A DNA stretch of 64,000 bases, from the NCBI GenBank assembly GCA_030035585.1, contig CM057462.1, positions 119,841,234 through 119,905,233 on the forward strand. Reading direction: 5' to 3'. This document shows, piece after piece, positions 37,001 through 43,572 of this stretch; within the stretch, counting starts at the first letter, position 1; the number at the start of each line of letters is the position of its first letter. Origin of the DNA: Dugong dugon (lineage: Eukaryota > Chordata > Mammalia > Sirenia > Dugongidae). A program made the position numbers and the translations under genes. Under the pieces are notes generated by a model. It worked only from the letters and a program-made list of their open reading frames with translations. It did no database searches and had not been told where the DNA came from.

Positions 37001-39130
37001 AACTGACTTGGTGACAACTAGTTTTTTATTATTATTGGCAGTAGTTGGGAGTGACTTACCTAGATCAACAATAATAAGCCTATTTTCAGTTCAAGATGAA
37101 GGAAACAAGCCGGTATGTTCTGGGCCTAAGTACAAGCCAGTGGCAGAATTTGCCCTTAAATTATATGTGTTGTAAAAAATATGTAAACATGTAAACATTT
37201 ATTTGGAAAGTCAAAAGAAAAAAATGTGTGGAGTAAGGTGATGATAAGGATTAAGAGCAAATTCTTTGATAATTTTCCTTTGTCTTGTCCCTTATCTTGT
37301 GACTTTTAAGAGCTTTCTGTTAGCAACTGGAATATAATCAAAAGTATTGTTCCTTAGCTCTTGAAACAGAAAGGGAGGGAACTGGTACAAGTGCATAGAA
37401 GGGGACTGGCAGGAATTTGTCCCAGGTTTATTCCCATCTTGGAGATAATTTGAGAGGTTAAGCAATTCCTTTAAAGAAAAGACATATTGAATTATGTAAC
37501 ATTATTTGCATTCTATGTACCCTTAATACTAAAGAAATTTGCAGTTTGAGTCTATTCTACAAGATCCTGGTCAGGATGCTAAAGGAAGAATTCCTCTACT
37601 AACGAGTGTGACAGAACAAAGAAATCAATGACTCTCATGACTCTTGAAGAACAGTGTCACAATGTACAAGTAGTTTTGATTTACCAAACTGCCTATATAT
37701 TTTCTGCGACAGAAGAATGATGAAAAGGGGAGTTTATAATACATAATTAGGGGAAAAAAAGTCAAAGTTCTGCTTAATTAGATCTTATATATTCACTAAA
37801 AAAATATCAAGAGTTGGAATACTCTAGCACATAGCTCATCGAAAATATCATTGAGTAACCAATTGCTCATACTCTTTCAAAAATATCCTTGGGTTATATT
37901 TTCAATATATTTTTTTCCTGCTGCACTATCTTGACTTATGATTTTGTTGCTGCACTTACTGAAAATGTGACTGTGTAGATAAAAAAAATAAAGGAAAGGA
38001 CATTTGGGATGGGGAAATCAATTCACTGAGTTCTGAAAATACAAACCCATTATAAACTAGAAAGTTTTTAATGCAGGGGAAATTGAAGGGAACCCACCAA
38101 AACCAGAAGTAAATGAGGATACTCAGACAGCTTTGGAGAGTTTCAGCAGAACAGCATCCGGAGGTGCATTTGTGGTTTCAAATGTTCCAACTAATTCCTT
38201 CCCTGATGTGTTCCCACCAAGTCAAATCACAGATCTTGATGCCAAAACCTACGAGGATCAAATCACTCTAACGTGGACAGCACCAGGAGATGATTTTGAT
38301 GTTGGAAAAGGTAAGATGAAGTGTTATGTCTGAGACAATATAGGCTGCAAAAGCAGGCTGAAAAAGTAGATGAAAGAAGAAGCAATTTTCAATTGACAAC
38401 TCAGTAAAGTGTTAATTTTATAATCATAATTTATATTGTAATTTTATAATGTAATATATTTTAATCAATTAAACATAGTACATTTTAACCTATCTCAAGT
38501 TTTCATATAAGGCAGGTAGCAATTAGCAGAGTTTTAAGTCAGAATTCAGCTTTTATTTAAAAATATGTAAAGTTTTGCATATGAGTATGAACTTCAAATA
38601 ACTAATATTTTTGACAAGTCTAAATAAAAATAAATTGAAAATAGTGTTCTTCAATTCCTCAATTACCTGTACCTTTTTTTTCCTTAGTTCAACAGTATAT
38701 CATAAGAACAAGCGGAAGCATCCTTGATCTAAGAGACAACTTTGACGATGCTCTTCAAGTAAACACCACTGATCTGTTACCAAACGAAGCCAACTCCAAG
38801 GAAACCTTTACATTTAAACCAGGAAATATCTCAGAAGAAAATGCAACACATATATTCATTGCCATTCAAAGTGTAGATAAAAGCAATTTGACATCAAAAG
38901 TATCTAACATTGCACAAGTAGCTTTGTTTATTCCTCAAGCAGATTCAAGTCCTGATGAAAATCCTCAGAATCCTAGTCCTGGTGAAAATCATCATAATAC
39001 TGGAGTTAACATTTCTACCTTGGTGTTGTTAGTGGTTGGGCCTGCTGTAGTTGTCAGTATTATTTTAAGTACCACAATTTGCATTTTAAAGAAGAAAAAA
39101 AGTGTAAGTAGACCTAGCACTGGTTTTTAA
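10991..39130 (+). CDS. CLCA4: CLCA4, calcium-activated chloride channel regulator 4 (14 coding exons, gene span)
   Basis: Joining 14 exons (listed separately) gives 2796 coding bases, 931 residues and a stop, with compatible phases throughout. Residues 1-22 form a hydrophobic signal peptide. H155-E-W-A-H159 followed by D166-E167 is the HEXXH metal site of the CLCA N-terminal protease-like domain. A von Willebrand A domain starts near residue 305 with MIDAS residues D312, S314, S316, T382 and D412. A fibronectin-III-like region lies around 753-860, a membrane-type segment at about 893-915 and a basic tail at 916-931. From memory, human CLCA4 is 919 residues and very similar from the first residues (MGLFR) onward, which separates it from CLCA1 and CLCA2. 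CLCA proteins are secreted or membrane-anchored, self-cleaving regulators of calcium-activated chloride current in epithelia rather than channels themselves. Oddities are a GC splice donor after exon 4, one missing codon in exon 7 and an extended C terminus. Confidence 0.95.
11410..12010 (-). mobile_element. L2 LINE 3' end in CLCA4 intron 1
   Basis: Reverse L2 layout: tttattgaattcttactgca, gggaaggcctcactgatgat, then agactttggcttttactcta. A TA repeat has expanded inside it. Confidence 0.7.
11479..11530. repeat. (TA)n microsatellite
   Basis: About 52 bases of uninterrupted TA dinucleotide in CLCA4 intron 1. Confidence 0.97.
12229..12428 (+). mobile_element. AfroSINE-type SINE, first of a pair
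   Basis: It reads gagtccctgagtggcacaaa to aactcaacagcaactgg. TATTAGACA(T/C) precedes and follows it. Confidence 0.87.
12439..12641 (+). mobile_element. AfroSINE-type SINE, second of a pair
   Basis: It is another full SINE directly after the first, separated only by a third-party copy of the TATTAGACA target sequence. It ends gactcgatggcaactgg. Confidence 0.87.
13190..13281 (-). mobile_element. Truncated AfroSINE-type SINE
   Basis: Only the tail half is present (cattgccatcgagtcgatt through ccaaggagcgcct). Confidence 0.8.
13764..13904 (+). CDS. CLCA4: CLCA4 coding exon 2
   Basis: The exon follows a tag acceptor and ends at a gtaaga donor, phase 0 at both ends, and encodes residues 54-100. 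It contains [13 protein letters not shown], a conserved CLCA N-terminal segment with a potential glycosylation site at N75. Confidence 0.95.
14045..14192 (+). CDS. CLCA4: CLCA4 coding exon 3
   Basis: The exon runs from a tag acceptor to a gtagga donor and leaves one base for the next codon. It encodes residues 101-149 plus the first base of G150, including [13 protein letters not shown] and the [14 protein letters not shown] segment typical of CLCA N-terminal domains. Confidence 0.95.
14262..14475 (+). mobile_element. MIR SINE in CLCA4 intron 3
   Basis: Contains gtccaaatcctggctccctt, ctgtgtgtgaccttagacaa and ggtctggtacatggtaaatg. Confidence 0.8.
14668..15128 (-). mobile_element. MaLR-type LTR (MLT1-like) in CLCA4 intron 3
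   Basis: Reverse strand: begins tgtacagattaaatagtgtc and includes the gacctcatctta and ccaaataaggtcaaattcac signatures and the terminal gtattagtttcctagggctg. It is a solo LTR of an ancient endogenous retroviral family and has no coding sequence. Confidence 0.8.
15130..16590. other. CLCA4: CLCA4 intron 3 sequence, pyrimidine-rich, unclassified
   Basis: The segment 15340-16070 is strongly C/T-rich with a small CCCAT repeat at about 15455-15476. It is possibly an old LINE remnant; no gene is seen. Confidence 0.45.
16595..16751 (-). mobile_element. AfroSINE-type SINE with RTE-like tail
   Basis: Its tail reads gttaggtgccgttaagtcgg, the RTE-type terminus, and its head ends ccaccagggctcc exactly where the reverse RTE sequence starts. 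Confidence 0.85.
16752..18790 (-). mobile_element. RTE LINE, reverse orientation, in CLCA4 intron 3
   Basis: Reverse-strand sequence matches the RTE from near its 3' end to the endonuclease/RT linker. A 250-residue reverse-strand frame at 16847-17599 keeps RT-like sequence ([20 protein letters not shown]), but the catalytic YADD is NAGD. The last few hundred bases of the element are replaced by a SINE. Confidence 0.88.
18881..19013 (+). mobile_element. MER5A-like DNA transposon fragment
   Basis: Contains ctgattcagtagacctgggt, gcatttctaacaagctccca and gatgctgatggtgctggtcc, the 3' half of the MER5A hAT element. Confidence 0.8.
19365..19517 (-). mobile_element. AfroSINE-type SINE in CLCA4 intron 3
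   Basis: Reverse SINE from gagtcgattctgactcata to gtcaccagggctcc. Confidence 0.87.
20367..20475 (+). CDS. CLCA4: CLCA4 coding exon 4 (HEXXH metal site)
   Basis: The exon follows a ccacag acceptor and encodes [20 protein letters not shown], the CLCA HEXXH site (H155, E156, H159) with the downstream acidic ligand region. It ends in AAG followed by gcaaga, so the donor is GC rather than GT. The next exon joins in frame only at this point, and the rest of the donor fits the GC-AG consensus. Confidence 0.93.
21985..22162 (+). CDS. CLCA4: CLCA4 coding exon 5 (cysteine-rich)
   Basis: The exon lies between a tttcag acceptor and a gtaagt donor. It encodes a cysteine-rich stretch (C at [20 protein letters not shown]) and ends in the conserved MFMQSIDS, exiting in phase 0. 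The cysteines probably form disulfides in the secreted N-terminal domain. Confidence 0.95.
22450..22654 (-). mobile_element. AfroSINE-type SINE in CLCA4 intron 5, with target duplication
   Basis: It is a diverged longer SINE form. TTAAAATTC at 22441-22449 and 22655-22663 flank it. It is absent from the matching place in the duplicate (about 60380). Confidence 0.85.
22672..22748. repeat. CLCA4: Fold-back inverted repeat upstream of CLCA4 exon 6
   Basis: ATTCAACTATGAACTCCTCA at 22672 pairs with the reverse complement ending at 22748, giving arms of about 26 bases around a loop of about 23. It lies about 85 bases upstream of the exon 6 acceptor and is missing from the duplicate. Confidence 0.8.
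22701..22797 (+). repeat. CLCA4: Direct repeat, copy 1 (intron 5)
   Basis: CTCTGGGAGGAGAGGGC and the next ~80 bases match 23672-23766 in intron 6. The two copies flank exon 6. Confidence 0.75.
22833..23051 (+). CDS. CLCA4: CLCA4 coding exon 6 (start of vWA domain, MIDAS DxSxS)
   Basis: The exon encodes residues 246-318 and ends with [12 protein letters not shown], which holds the MIDAS motif D312-x-S314-x-S316 at the start of the von Willebrand A domain. It has an ag acceptor and gtaagc donor, phase 0. It is flanked on both sides by copies of a roughly 96-bp direct repeat. Confidence 0.95.
23672..23766 (+). repeat. CLCA4: Direct repeat, copy 2 (intron 6)
   Basis: Starts CTCTGGGACTAGAGGGC and matches 22701-22797. 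It is continuous with L2-like sequence upstream (cattgtgctaagctctggg), so it is probably the original and the intron 5 copy the derivative. Confidence 0.75.
24692..24854 (+). mobile_element. AfroSINE-type SINE in CLCA4 intron 6
   Basis: It reads gagtccttgggtggcacaaa to ctaaggagtgcagcc and lacks the 3' tail. The duplicate at 61020-61060 keeps the flanking tctactctccagtgg but has no SINE. Confidence 0.82.
25079..25303 (+). CDS. CLCA4: CLCA4 coding exon 7 (vWA domain)
   Basis: The exon encodes residues 319-393, including [11 protein letters not shown] and GGTSICSG, where T382 is the second MIDAS loop residue. It is 225 bases, one codon shorter than the pseudogene copy (228), which carries an extra Glu codon before the NGSW stretch. 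The donor is gtgaaa. Confidence 0.95.
25530..25695 (-). mobile_element. AfroSINE-type SINE in CLCA4 intron 7
   Basis: Reverse SINE (ccagttgccgtccagtcgat on). An AAATGACTATAAA flank is repeated on both sides. The duplicate near 61880 lacks it. Confidence 0.82.
25970..26200 (+). mobile_element. MIR SINE in CLCA4 intron 7
   Basis: Contains catcagaatcctggctgtgc, ttactagctgtgtgatctta and attatgaggattaaatgaaa. The duplicate has the matching copy near 62090-62310. Confidence 0.8.
26281..26640 (+). mobile_element. L2 LINE fragment in CLCA4 intron 7
   Basis: Contains ttcactgcctcctcacagtc, tccagcctcatttctcagtg and ctttgcccatgcagttccca. It is shared with the duplicate at about 62395-62760, so it predates duplication. 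Confidence 0.75.
26645..26800 (+). mobile_element. MIR SINE fragment in CLCA4 intron 7
   Basis: Contains aaggcctggcttcaaatctt, tagctctgtgaccataagc and cagtaaaatggggtaataaa; shared with the duplicate at about 62780-62930. Confidence 0.75.
26810..27470 (-). mobile_element. L2 LINE 3' end in CLCA4 intron 7
   Basis: Reverse L2: catttattcaacatttattt, cctctctgaagaggtacc, attttatttgaacacaacag. The matching copy in the duplicate is at about 62940-63530. Confidence 0.75.
27540..29320. other. CLCA4: CLCA4 intron 7, no identified element
   Basis: Non-coding, AT-rich, with no repeat I can name with confidence. Confidence 0.5.
29321..29498 (+). CDS. CLCA4: CLCA4 coding exon 8 (vWA domain)
   Basis: The exon follows a tttgcag acceptor and ends at gtaaaa, leaving one base over. 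It encodes [16 protein letters not shown] with the third MIDAS loop aspartate D412, then the IIHLIALG strand of the vWA fold. Confidence 0.95.
29585..29930 (-). mobile_element. L2 LINE fragment in CLCA4 intron 8
   Basis: Contains cagacactgtgccaggagtt, aggtgctcacagtccagctg and ggtgacttctgagctgagcc. Confidence 0.65.
30074..30283 (+). mobile_element. AfroSINE-type SINE in CLCA4 intron 8
   Basis: Full forward SINE from gagccctggttgcccagtgg to gatggcaatagatttggttt. Confidence 0.87.
30699..30893 (+). mobile_element. AfroSINE-type SINE in CLCA4 intron 8
   Basis: Forward SINE from ggtccctgggtagcacaaac to taacggcaatgagtttg; more diverged than its neighbour. Confidence 0.83.
31243..31349 (+). CDS. 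CLCA4: CLCA4 coding exon 9
   Basis: The exon completes the Gly codon from exon 8 and encodes [20 protein letters not shown] and the GALASGNTD segment, closing the vWA domain. It ends in phase 0 at a gtcaga donor. Confidence 0.94.
31350..32527. other. CLCA4: CLCA4 intron 9 proximal part, no identified element
   Basis: Non-coding sequence with only short random frames. Confidence 0.5.
32528..33010 (-). mobile_element. MaLR/ERVL-like LTR in CLCA4 intron 9
   Basis: Begins gtcttagtcatctagtgctg and ends near ggagggacataattcaatcc, the reverse of a MaLR-like LTR layout. It resembles an LTR that I recall being common in elephant; no coding sequence is present. Confidence 0.7.
33242..33259. repeat. 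Poly(A) tract
   Basis: Eighteen A residues in CLCA4 intron 9. Confidence 0.95.
33717..33897 (-). mobile_element. AfroSINE-type SINE in CLCA4 intron 9
   Basis: Reverse SINE from aaacccatcgccatcgagtc to gtgccaccagggctcc. Confidence 0.86.
33968..34037. repeat. (CA)n microsatellite
   Basis: Seventy bases of uninterrupted AC dinucleotide in CLCA4 intron 9. Confidence 0.98.
34383..34598 (+). CDS. CLCA4: CLCA4 coding exon 10
   Basis: The exon runs from an acag acceptor to a gtaaga donor, phase 0, and encodes residues 489-560. [17 protein letters not shown] and ISLWDPSGT mark the conserved CLCA beta-rich region after the vWA domain. Confidence 0.95.
35181..35448 (+). CDS. CLCA4: CLCA4 coding exon 11
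   Basis: The exon encodes [33 protein letters not shown] and ELLDNGA, strongly conserved CLCA core sequence. The donor is gtaatt, and one base carries over to exon 12. Confidence 0.95.
35700..35877 (+). mobile_element. MER5A-like DNA transposon
   Basis: Starts cagtggttctcagactttac and continues to gctgctgctggtccaaggac; the internal central part is shortened. Confidence 0.82.
36057..36086. repeat. A20-G10 homopolymer tract
   Basis: A run of A is followed directly by a run of G in CLCA4 intron 11. Such junctions are slippage-prone and the exact lengths may be assembly-sensitive. Confidence 0.9.
36528..36698 (+). CDS. CLCA4: CLCA4 coding exon 12
   Basis: The exon encodes [21 protein letters not shown] and YIPGWVVN. 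The acceptor ends in aag rather than the usual cag or tag, behind a modest pyrimidine tract, but the reading frame and family alignment require this join. In CLCA relatives the self-cleavage site lies near the end of this region. Confidence 0.93.
36836..37026 (+). mobile_element. AfroSINE-type SINE in CLCA4 intron 12
   Basis: Forward SINE (aatccctgggtaatgcaaac to gacttggtgacaactag), moderately diverged. Confidence 0.83.
37027..38076. other. CLCA4: CLCA4 intron 12 distal part, no identified element
   Basis: Non-coding AT-rich sequence leading to the exon 13 acceptor; nothing else recognised. Confidence 0.5.
38077..38310 (+). CDS. CLCA4: CLCA4 coding exon 13 (fibronectin-III-like region starts)
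   Basis: The exon encodes residues 707-784 after an atgcag acceptor. [13 protein letters not shown] is conserved in CLCA proteins, and [10 protein letters not shown] with [11 protein letters not shown] looks like the first strands of a fibronectin type III fold. Confidence 0.95.
38688..39130 (+). CDS. CLCA4: CLCA4 coding exon 14, with stop codon
   Basis: The exon encodes residues 785-931. It finishes the fibronectin-like region, then gives a Pro/Asn/Asp-rich linker (about 868-890), a hydrophobic segment (893-915) and a tail of 16 residues with four consecutive lysines. From memory, human CLCA4 ends right after the hydrophobic segment, so the tail looks like an extension. The stop is TAA. Confidence 0.94.
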
Positions 39131-39267
39131 CAAAAATGAAGGAGATTTGTGAATTTTTTAATGTATTCTGTTTAATTATGAACTCATAAAAATAATTTTA
39201 AGACGTCTCAAAAGATACTTTGATTAAATATAAACATCCAGGGATATTTGTAAAACTGTAAGTCAAT

Positions 39268-39273
39268 ATTAAA
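39268..39273 (+). promoter_or_regulatory. CLCA4: Candidate poly(A) signal ATTAAA
   Basis: ATTAAA occurs 138 bases after the CLCA4 stop, in an AT-rich 3' flank. It would give a short 3' UTR. Confidence 0.35.
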
Positions 39274-39720
39274 GTTTAATTATTTTATTTATCATAAATA
39301 GTGATGAATATTGATACCTAGTTGTATGTTATTTGATACAAAAATTTTCTAGAATATTTCAAACTTCATCAAAAAGTTAAAGTTGTCTATTTGGGTAGTA
39401 AAAATACAACCATAAGAAAGCAAATGAGCAATATTTGGAGGAAAATGAGTTTAGTCTTGGTCCTATTAAGTATAAACTGATGGTATTATAGTCTCCAATT
39501 ATTTGCTACAATAGCTAAGGTCTTGTTTACTGCAGTTTATGGAAATAGAGGATATTAGTCACCACCTGTCAAAGGTACTTTTTCCTTTTTTCAGTTCAAT
39601 ACAAACATTTATCTACTCATTTTCCCTTAAAAAGCCATACTTCCTTGTGTACTTTTTCTTTCATCATAACAAAGAATTACTACAGCTACTATGTATTGCT
39701 CTTATTTACAGATAAAGAAA

Positions 39721-39726
39721 AATAAA
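39721..39726 (+). promoter_or_regulatory. CLCA4: Candidate poly(A) signal AATAAA
   Basis: A canonical AATAAA lies about 590 bases after the stop codon. This or the earlier ATTAAA could end the CLCA4 transcript; the sequence alone does not decide. Confidence 0.4.
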
Positions 39727-40094
39727 TATTTTTGAACCACAATATTTTAATTCATTTCTAAGAATCACAACCTGAGAGACACAGCTGTACTTCAAAATTC
39801 ACATCTGATTAATTTGACAGATGATGCTTAAGATATAATTCGACACTGTATCCTGAAGGGCCTTTCAGTCATGGGAAAGAGTTTGAGTTTCATTCTAAGT
39901 GAAGACAGAAACTGTTGAAGTTCTAAAAGTTTATCCTAATTTACACTTCAAAAAATTTGCTCTGGTTGTTGTGTAGCAAAGATATCTGAAGATACATGAA
40001 ACAGTGTTTAGTTAGGAAGGTATGACAATAGTCCAGGGTGAGAGATATTGTGGCTTGAACTAGAATGTTGGGGGAAAGTATCTCATCATCCAGT

Positions 40095-40478
40095 CAAGCA
40101 AGAGGCTTGATCCCCTCTTTCTTCACCCTTTACATCTAGTGAGTCAACAAGTCAGTTACATCTTTTTAACCCCCATTCTGTTGCCTCTCATGTTCATTGC
40201 CACTTCCTCATTTCAGCCTCTCACCATTTTCTCCGGAATAAAGATGGTCCCCAGTTGGCCTCTCTGTCCTCAGTCTACCCTTCCCAATCCATTTTCTACA
40301 TTGCCCCTAAACTAATCTGATCAAGGACTTCTCTGTCTAAAGAATTGATTAGCTCCCACACTGCATTCAAGAAAAAGTCTAATTACCTAGAAGGCAGAGA
40401 CTTTGCCTGTTTTATTCACTAATGTTTACCAGGTAGCTAGCACAGTAGACACGTGAAATCCATCAAATGAATGAACAA
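40095..40478 (+). mobile_element. L2 LINE fragment downstream of CLCA4
   Basis: Contains aaggcagagactttgcctgt, ggtagctagcacagtagac and a terminal tcaaatgaatgaac. A reverse L2 scrap (39857-39985) precedes it. Confidence 0.65.
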
Positions 40479-40711
40479 TAATCCTACCATCATTTGGCCT
40501 TTGCCTCTACTTTGTCTCCTCCTATGCCCACTGGTCCCGTACCTTAAAGTCAGTCAAACCAAAATACTTTCAGTTTTCCCAAAGTCGTCACTTTTTTTGT
40601 ATCTCTGGGTGTTTATAAAGAACATCATATTCCCTTCATGCTTTTCCACTTTTAACCCCACCCTCATCAGCCCCCTTTATTTGACTTCTGTCCACATGTT
40701 GTTATTCTTAT

Positions 40712-41085
40712 TAGTTGCCGTTGAGTCTGCTCAAACCCATGGAGACACTGTGTACAACAGACAAAGCGCTGCCCAGTCTTGTGCCATCTTGATGAGTTTG
40801 AATCCACTGGTGCAGCTATTGTGTACTGCCTTCCAACCTAGGAGCCTCATCTTCCAGTACTATATCGAACAATATTCTGTTGTGATCCAGGAGGTTTTCA
40901 TAGGTTGATTTTTGGCAGTAGATCCCCAGGCCTTTCTGCCTAGTCTGTCTTATTCTGGAAGCTCCACTGAAACCTGTCCACCATAGATGTCCCTGGTGGT
41001 ATTTGAAATACCAGTGCCCCAGCTTCCAGCATCGTAGTAACACACAAGCCACCACAGTACAGCAAACTGACAGACAGGTGATGAT
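40712..41085 (-). mobile_element. Internally deleted RTE (5' end joined to 3' end)
   Basis: On the reverse strand the RTE 5' leader (tcagtttgctgtactgtgg and the following ~200 bases) is joined directly to a sequence like the RTE 3' terminus. All protein-coding sequence is absent, as in a non-autonomous derivative. Confidence 0.7.
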
Positions 41086-41762
41086 CTGACCACATACCCA
41101 TCCTTTAAAATTCAGCCACATCCTTTCCTGGTTCCTTCTCCCACTCTCAGGCAGGATGGACCACTCTCTCTTTTGTATCTCATTATTTATATAGTATTTT
41201 AATCCCCAGATTGACGTCTTTCTTTATACATCTTACATAAGTCCTCCTTAGCCTCCCTCCGCTAAAGAGTTAGGGCTTTGGAGAACAGGACTGTAACCTG
41301 GAAAGAGAGAGACAGGGAAGAATGAAGTGCTGAATATTCTAACACACACATGCAAGTACAAAACCATTCCCATTTCTTCTTCCTTACCCTCTAAATCAAG
41401 TCAGTCACCAAATCCTGTAACTTCTTAATATCTCAAGAAGTCCTCCATCTGTCTCTATCCTTAGTTCACGACCCCAGCATCTCTCACCTGGATTCCTACA
41501 TAACCCTGTTGCCATAGCAAACTGCTGTGCAGGTTGTACCCTCTACTAAGGCACCCAACCCTGACTGAGTGGGCAGGGGACAGAAGTAGGGACTAAAATA
41601 CAATCCAAACTCAGCCCCCAAGATCAGGGTTGAAAGGACAATACTTTATAATCTGTCTTTCCAGAGGGGGTACATTTTTCTAATCCACAAGTTTTTTTCT
41701 AATTCATACAAGACATATGTGCTAGCAATGCAGTCTTCTTTCAACCACTGTCCACCCTGCAA

Positions 41763-41972
41763 GGATCCCTGGTGGCATAGTGGTTAAGCGCTCAGCTGCT
41801 ACCCGAAAGGTCGGCAGTTTGAAACCACCAGCCACTCCACGGGGGAAAGATGTGGCAGTCTACCTCCGTATAAAGATTACAGCTTTGGAAACCCTGTGGG
41901 GCGGTTCTACTCTGTCCTAAAAGGTTGCTATGAGTTGGAATCGACTCGACGGCAATGGATTTTTGATTTGGT
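41763..41972 (+). mobile_element. AfroSINE-type SINE, intergenic
   Basis: Full forward SINE from ggatccctggtggcatagtg to gactcgacggcaatgg; close to the apparent consensus and probably among the younger copies. Confidence 0.88.
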
Positions 41973-41984
41973 ACACCCTGCAGC

Positions 41985-42532
41985 CGAAGTACAGATCTGA
42001 TCCTGTCACTCTGCTATTCAAAACCTTCTAATGACTCTCCCTTGCACTCCAGGTGAAGTCCAAACCCCATAACATGATTGATAATTCCTTTTGTGTTATT
42101 CCCCCACTTGCCTCTCCAGCCTCAGTTCTCACACCTTCTTGCTTTGCATAAATTGGCTCCTTCTACCCTGGGCTACTTTTACTTCTCTGAATATGCCACA
42201 AGATCTCTCATCCCCAAGCTGTGGGGTGCTTTTCCTTTTCCTGGAATGTCTCTATTACTTCCACCTCTCCACTTCCATATCCTGTAGTTACCTAGATGCT
42301 CATGCTCATCCTAAAAATCTTCAAAATAAGTGTCACTCCCCTGGGAAGCCTCTCCTACTCACGCCCCCACCCCCTACACACACACTTAACATTCTGCATC
42401 GTAATCACCCATTTACTTGCCCTTTTTTTGCCTCCTGATGGTGAGCTTCTTGAGGGCAGGGGCTTATCTCCTTACTCATCATTATATTCCCAATACCTAT
42501 CATTGTGCTAAATAAATATTTGTTAAATAAAA
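41985..42532 (+). mobile_element. L2 LINE 3' end
   Basis: Good forward L2 3' end: cactctgctattcaaaacct, cttgagggcaggggcttatc, gctaaataaatatttgttaa. Confidence 0.8.
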
Positions 42533-43572
42533 GCATGGAATCTATTTTCTCCCAAATATCAGTGGAGAAGAATCAATATGAGAGCCACCAGAGGGACCAC
42601 CAAGAGGAAGCATTAATAACCTGACAGTTAGTGCTTAAGGCACAGGAAGGAAATATTATACCTATAGACAAGAATGATGAGTCAGACATTCCATGTTCAT
42701 GGGTTGGAAGACTTAATATTATAAAGATGTCAGTACTACCCAAAGCAATCTATAGATTCAGTGCAGTTCCCATCTAAATTCTAATAGCCTTCTTTGCAGA
42801 AATGGAAAAGCCAAAGCTCAAATTAATATGAAATAGTATGGGGCCCCGAATAACAAAAGCAACCTTGAAAGAGAAGAACTAAGTAGGAGGACTCCCACTC
42901 TCTGATTTTAAAACATACTGTAAAGCTATAATAATCAAAACAGACTGCTACTGGCACAATGATAGACATATAAACCAATGGAATAGAATTCAGAGTCCAG
43001 AAGTAAACCTATACGTATAAGGTCAATTGATTTTCAACAAGAGTGCTGAGTCCATTCAATGGGGAAAGAATAGTCTCTTTTATAAATGGTGCTGGGGCTA
43101 CATTTCCACACACAAAAGAACAAAGCTGGACACATACCTCACACCACATATGAAAATTAACTCAAAATGGATCAAGGACTTAAATGTGAGAAGTAAAACC
43201 ATAAAACTCCTAGAAGAAAATAATGCTCTGGAAGCTCGTTTTTAACAATGGATTCTCAGATGTAACACCAAAAGCATGAGTAGCAAAAGACAAAAACATT
43301 AATTGGAATTCATAGATTAAAAACTTATACGTATCGAAGTACTTTATCAACAAAGTAAAGAGATAAGCAGATTGGGAGAACACTTGGGGGAACCATATGT
43401 TTGATAAAGGTTTAATACCCAGAATATATAAAGAACTCCTACAACTTAACAACAAAAAGACAAACAACCCAATTTAAAAAACCAGGCAAAACACTTGAAT
43501 AGACATTTCAGCAAAGAAGATATACAAATGGTCAAGATGCACATGAAAAAATTCTCAACGTTATTGGTCATT

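Larger units (their letters stand above)
39131..39856 (+). other. CLCA4: CLCA4 3' UTR and flank
   Basis: AT-rich sequence directly after the stop codon, holding both candidate poly(A) signals. It is free of recognisable repeats, as expected for UTR and proximal flank. Confidence 0.5.

Noticed and set aside
40471-40908. 145-residue forward frame downstream of CLCA4
   Set aside because: It spans the junction of L2 sequence and an internally deleted RTE, so it is a chance frame across repeats.
43568-43572. TCATT as a definite target-site duplication of the RTE composite
   Set aside because: At 5 bp it may be microhomology with the RTE sequence itself, so I treat it only as possible.
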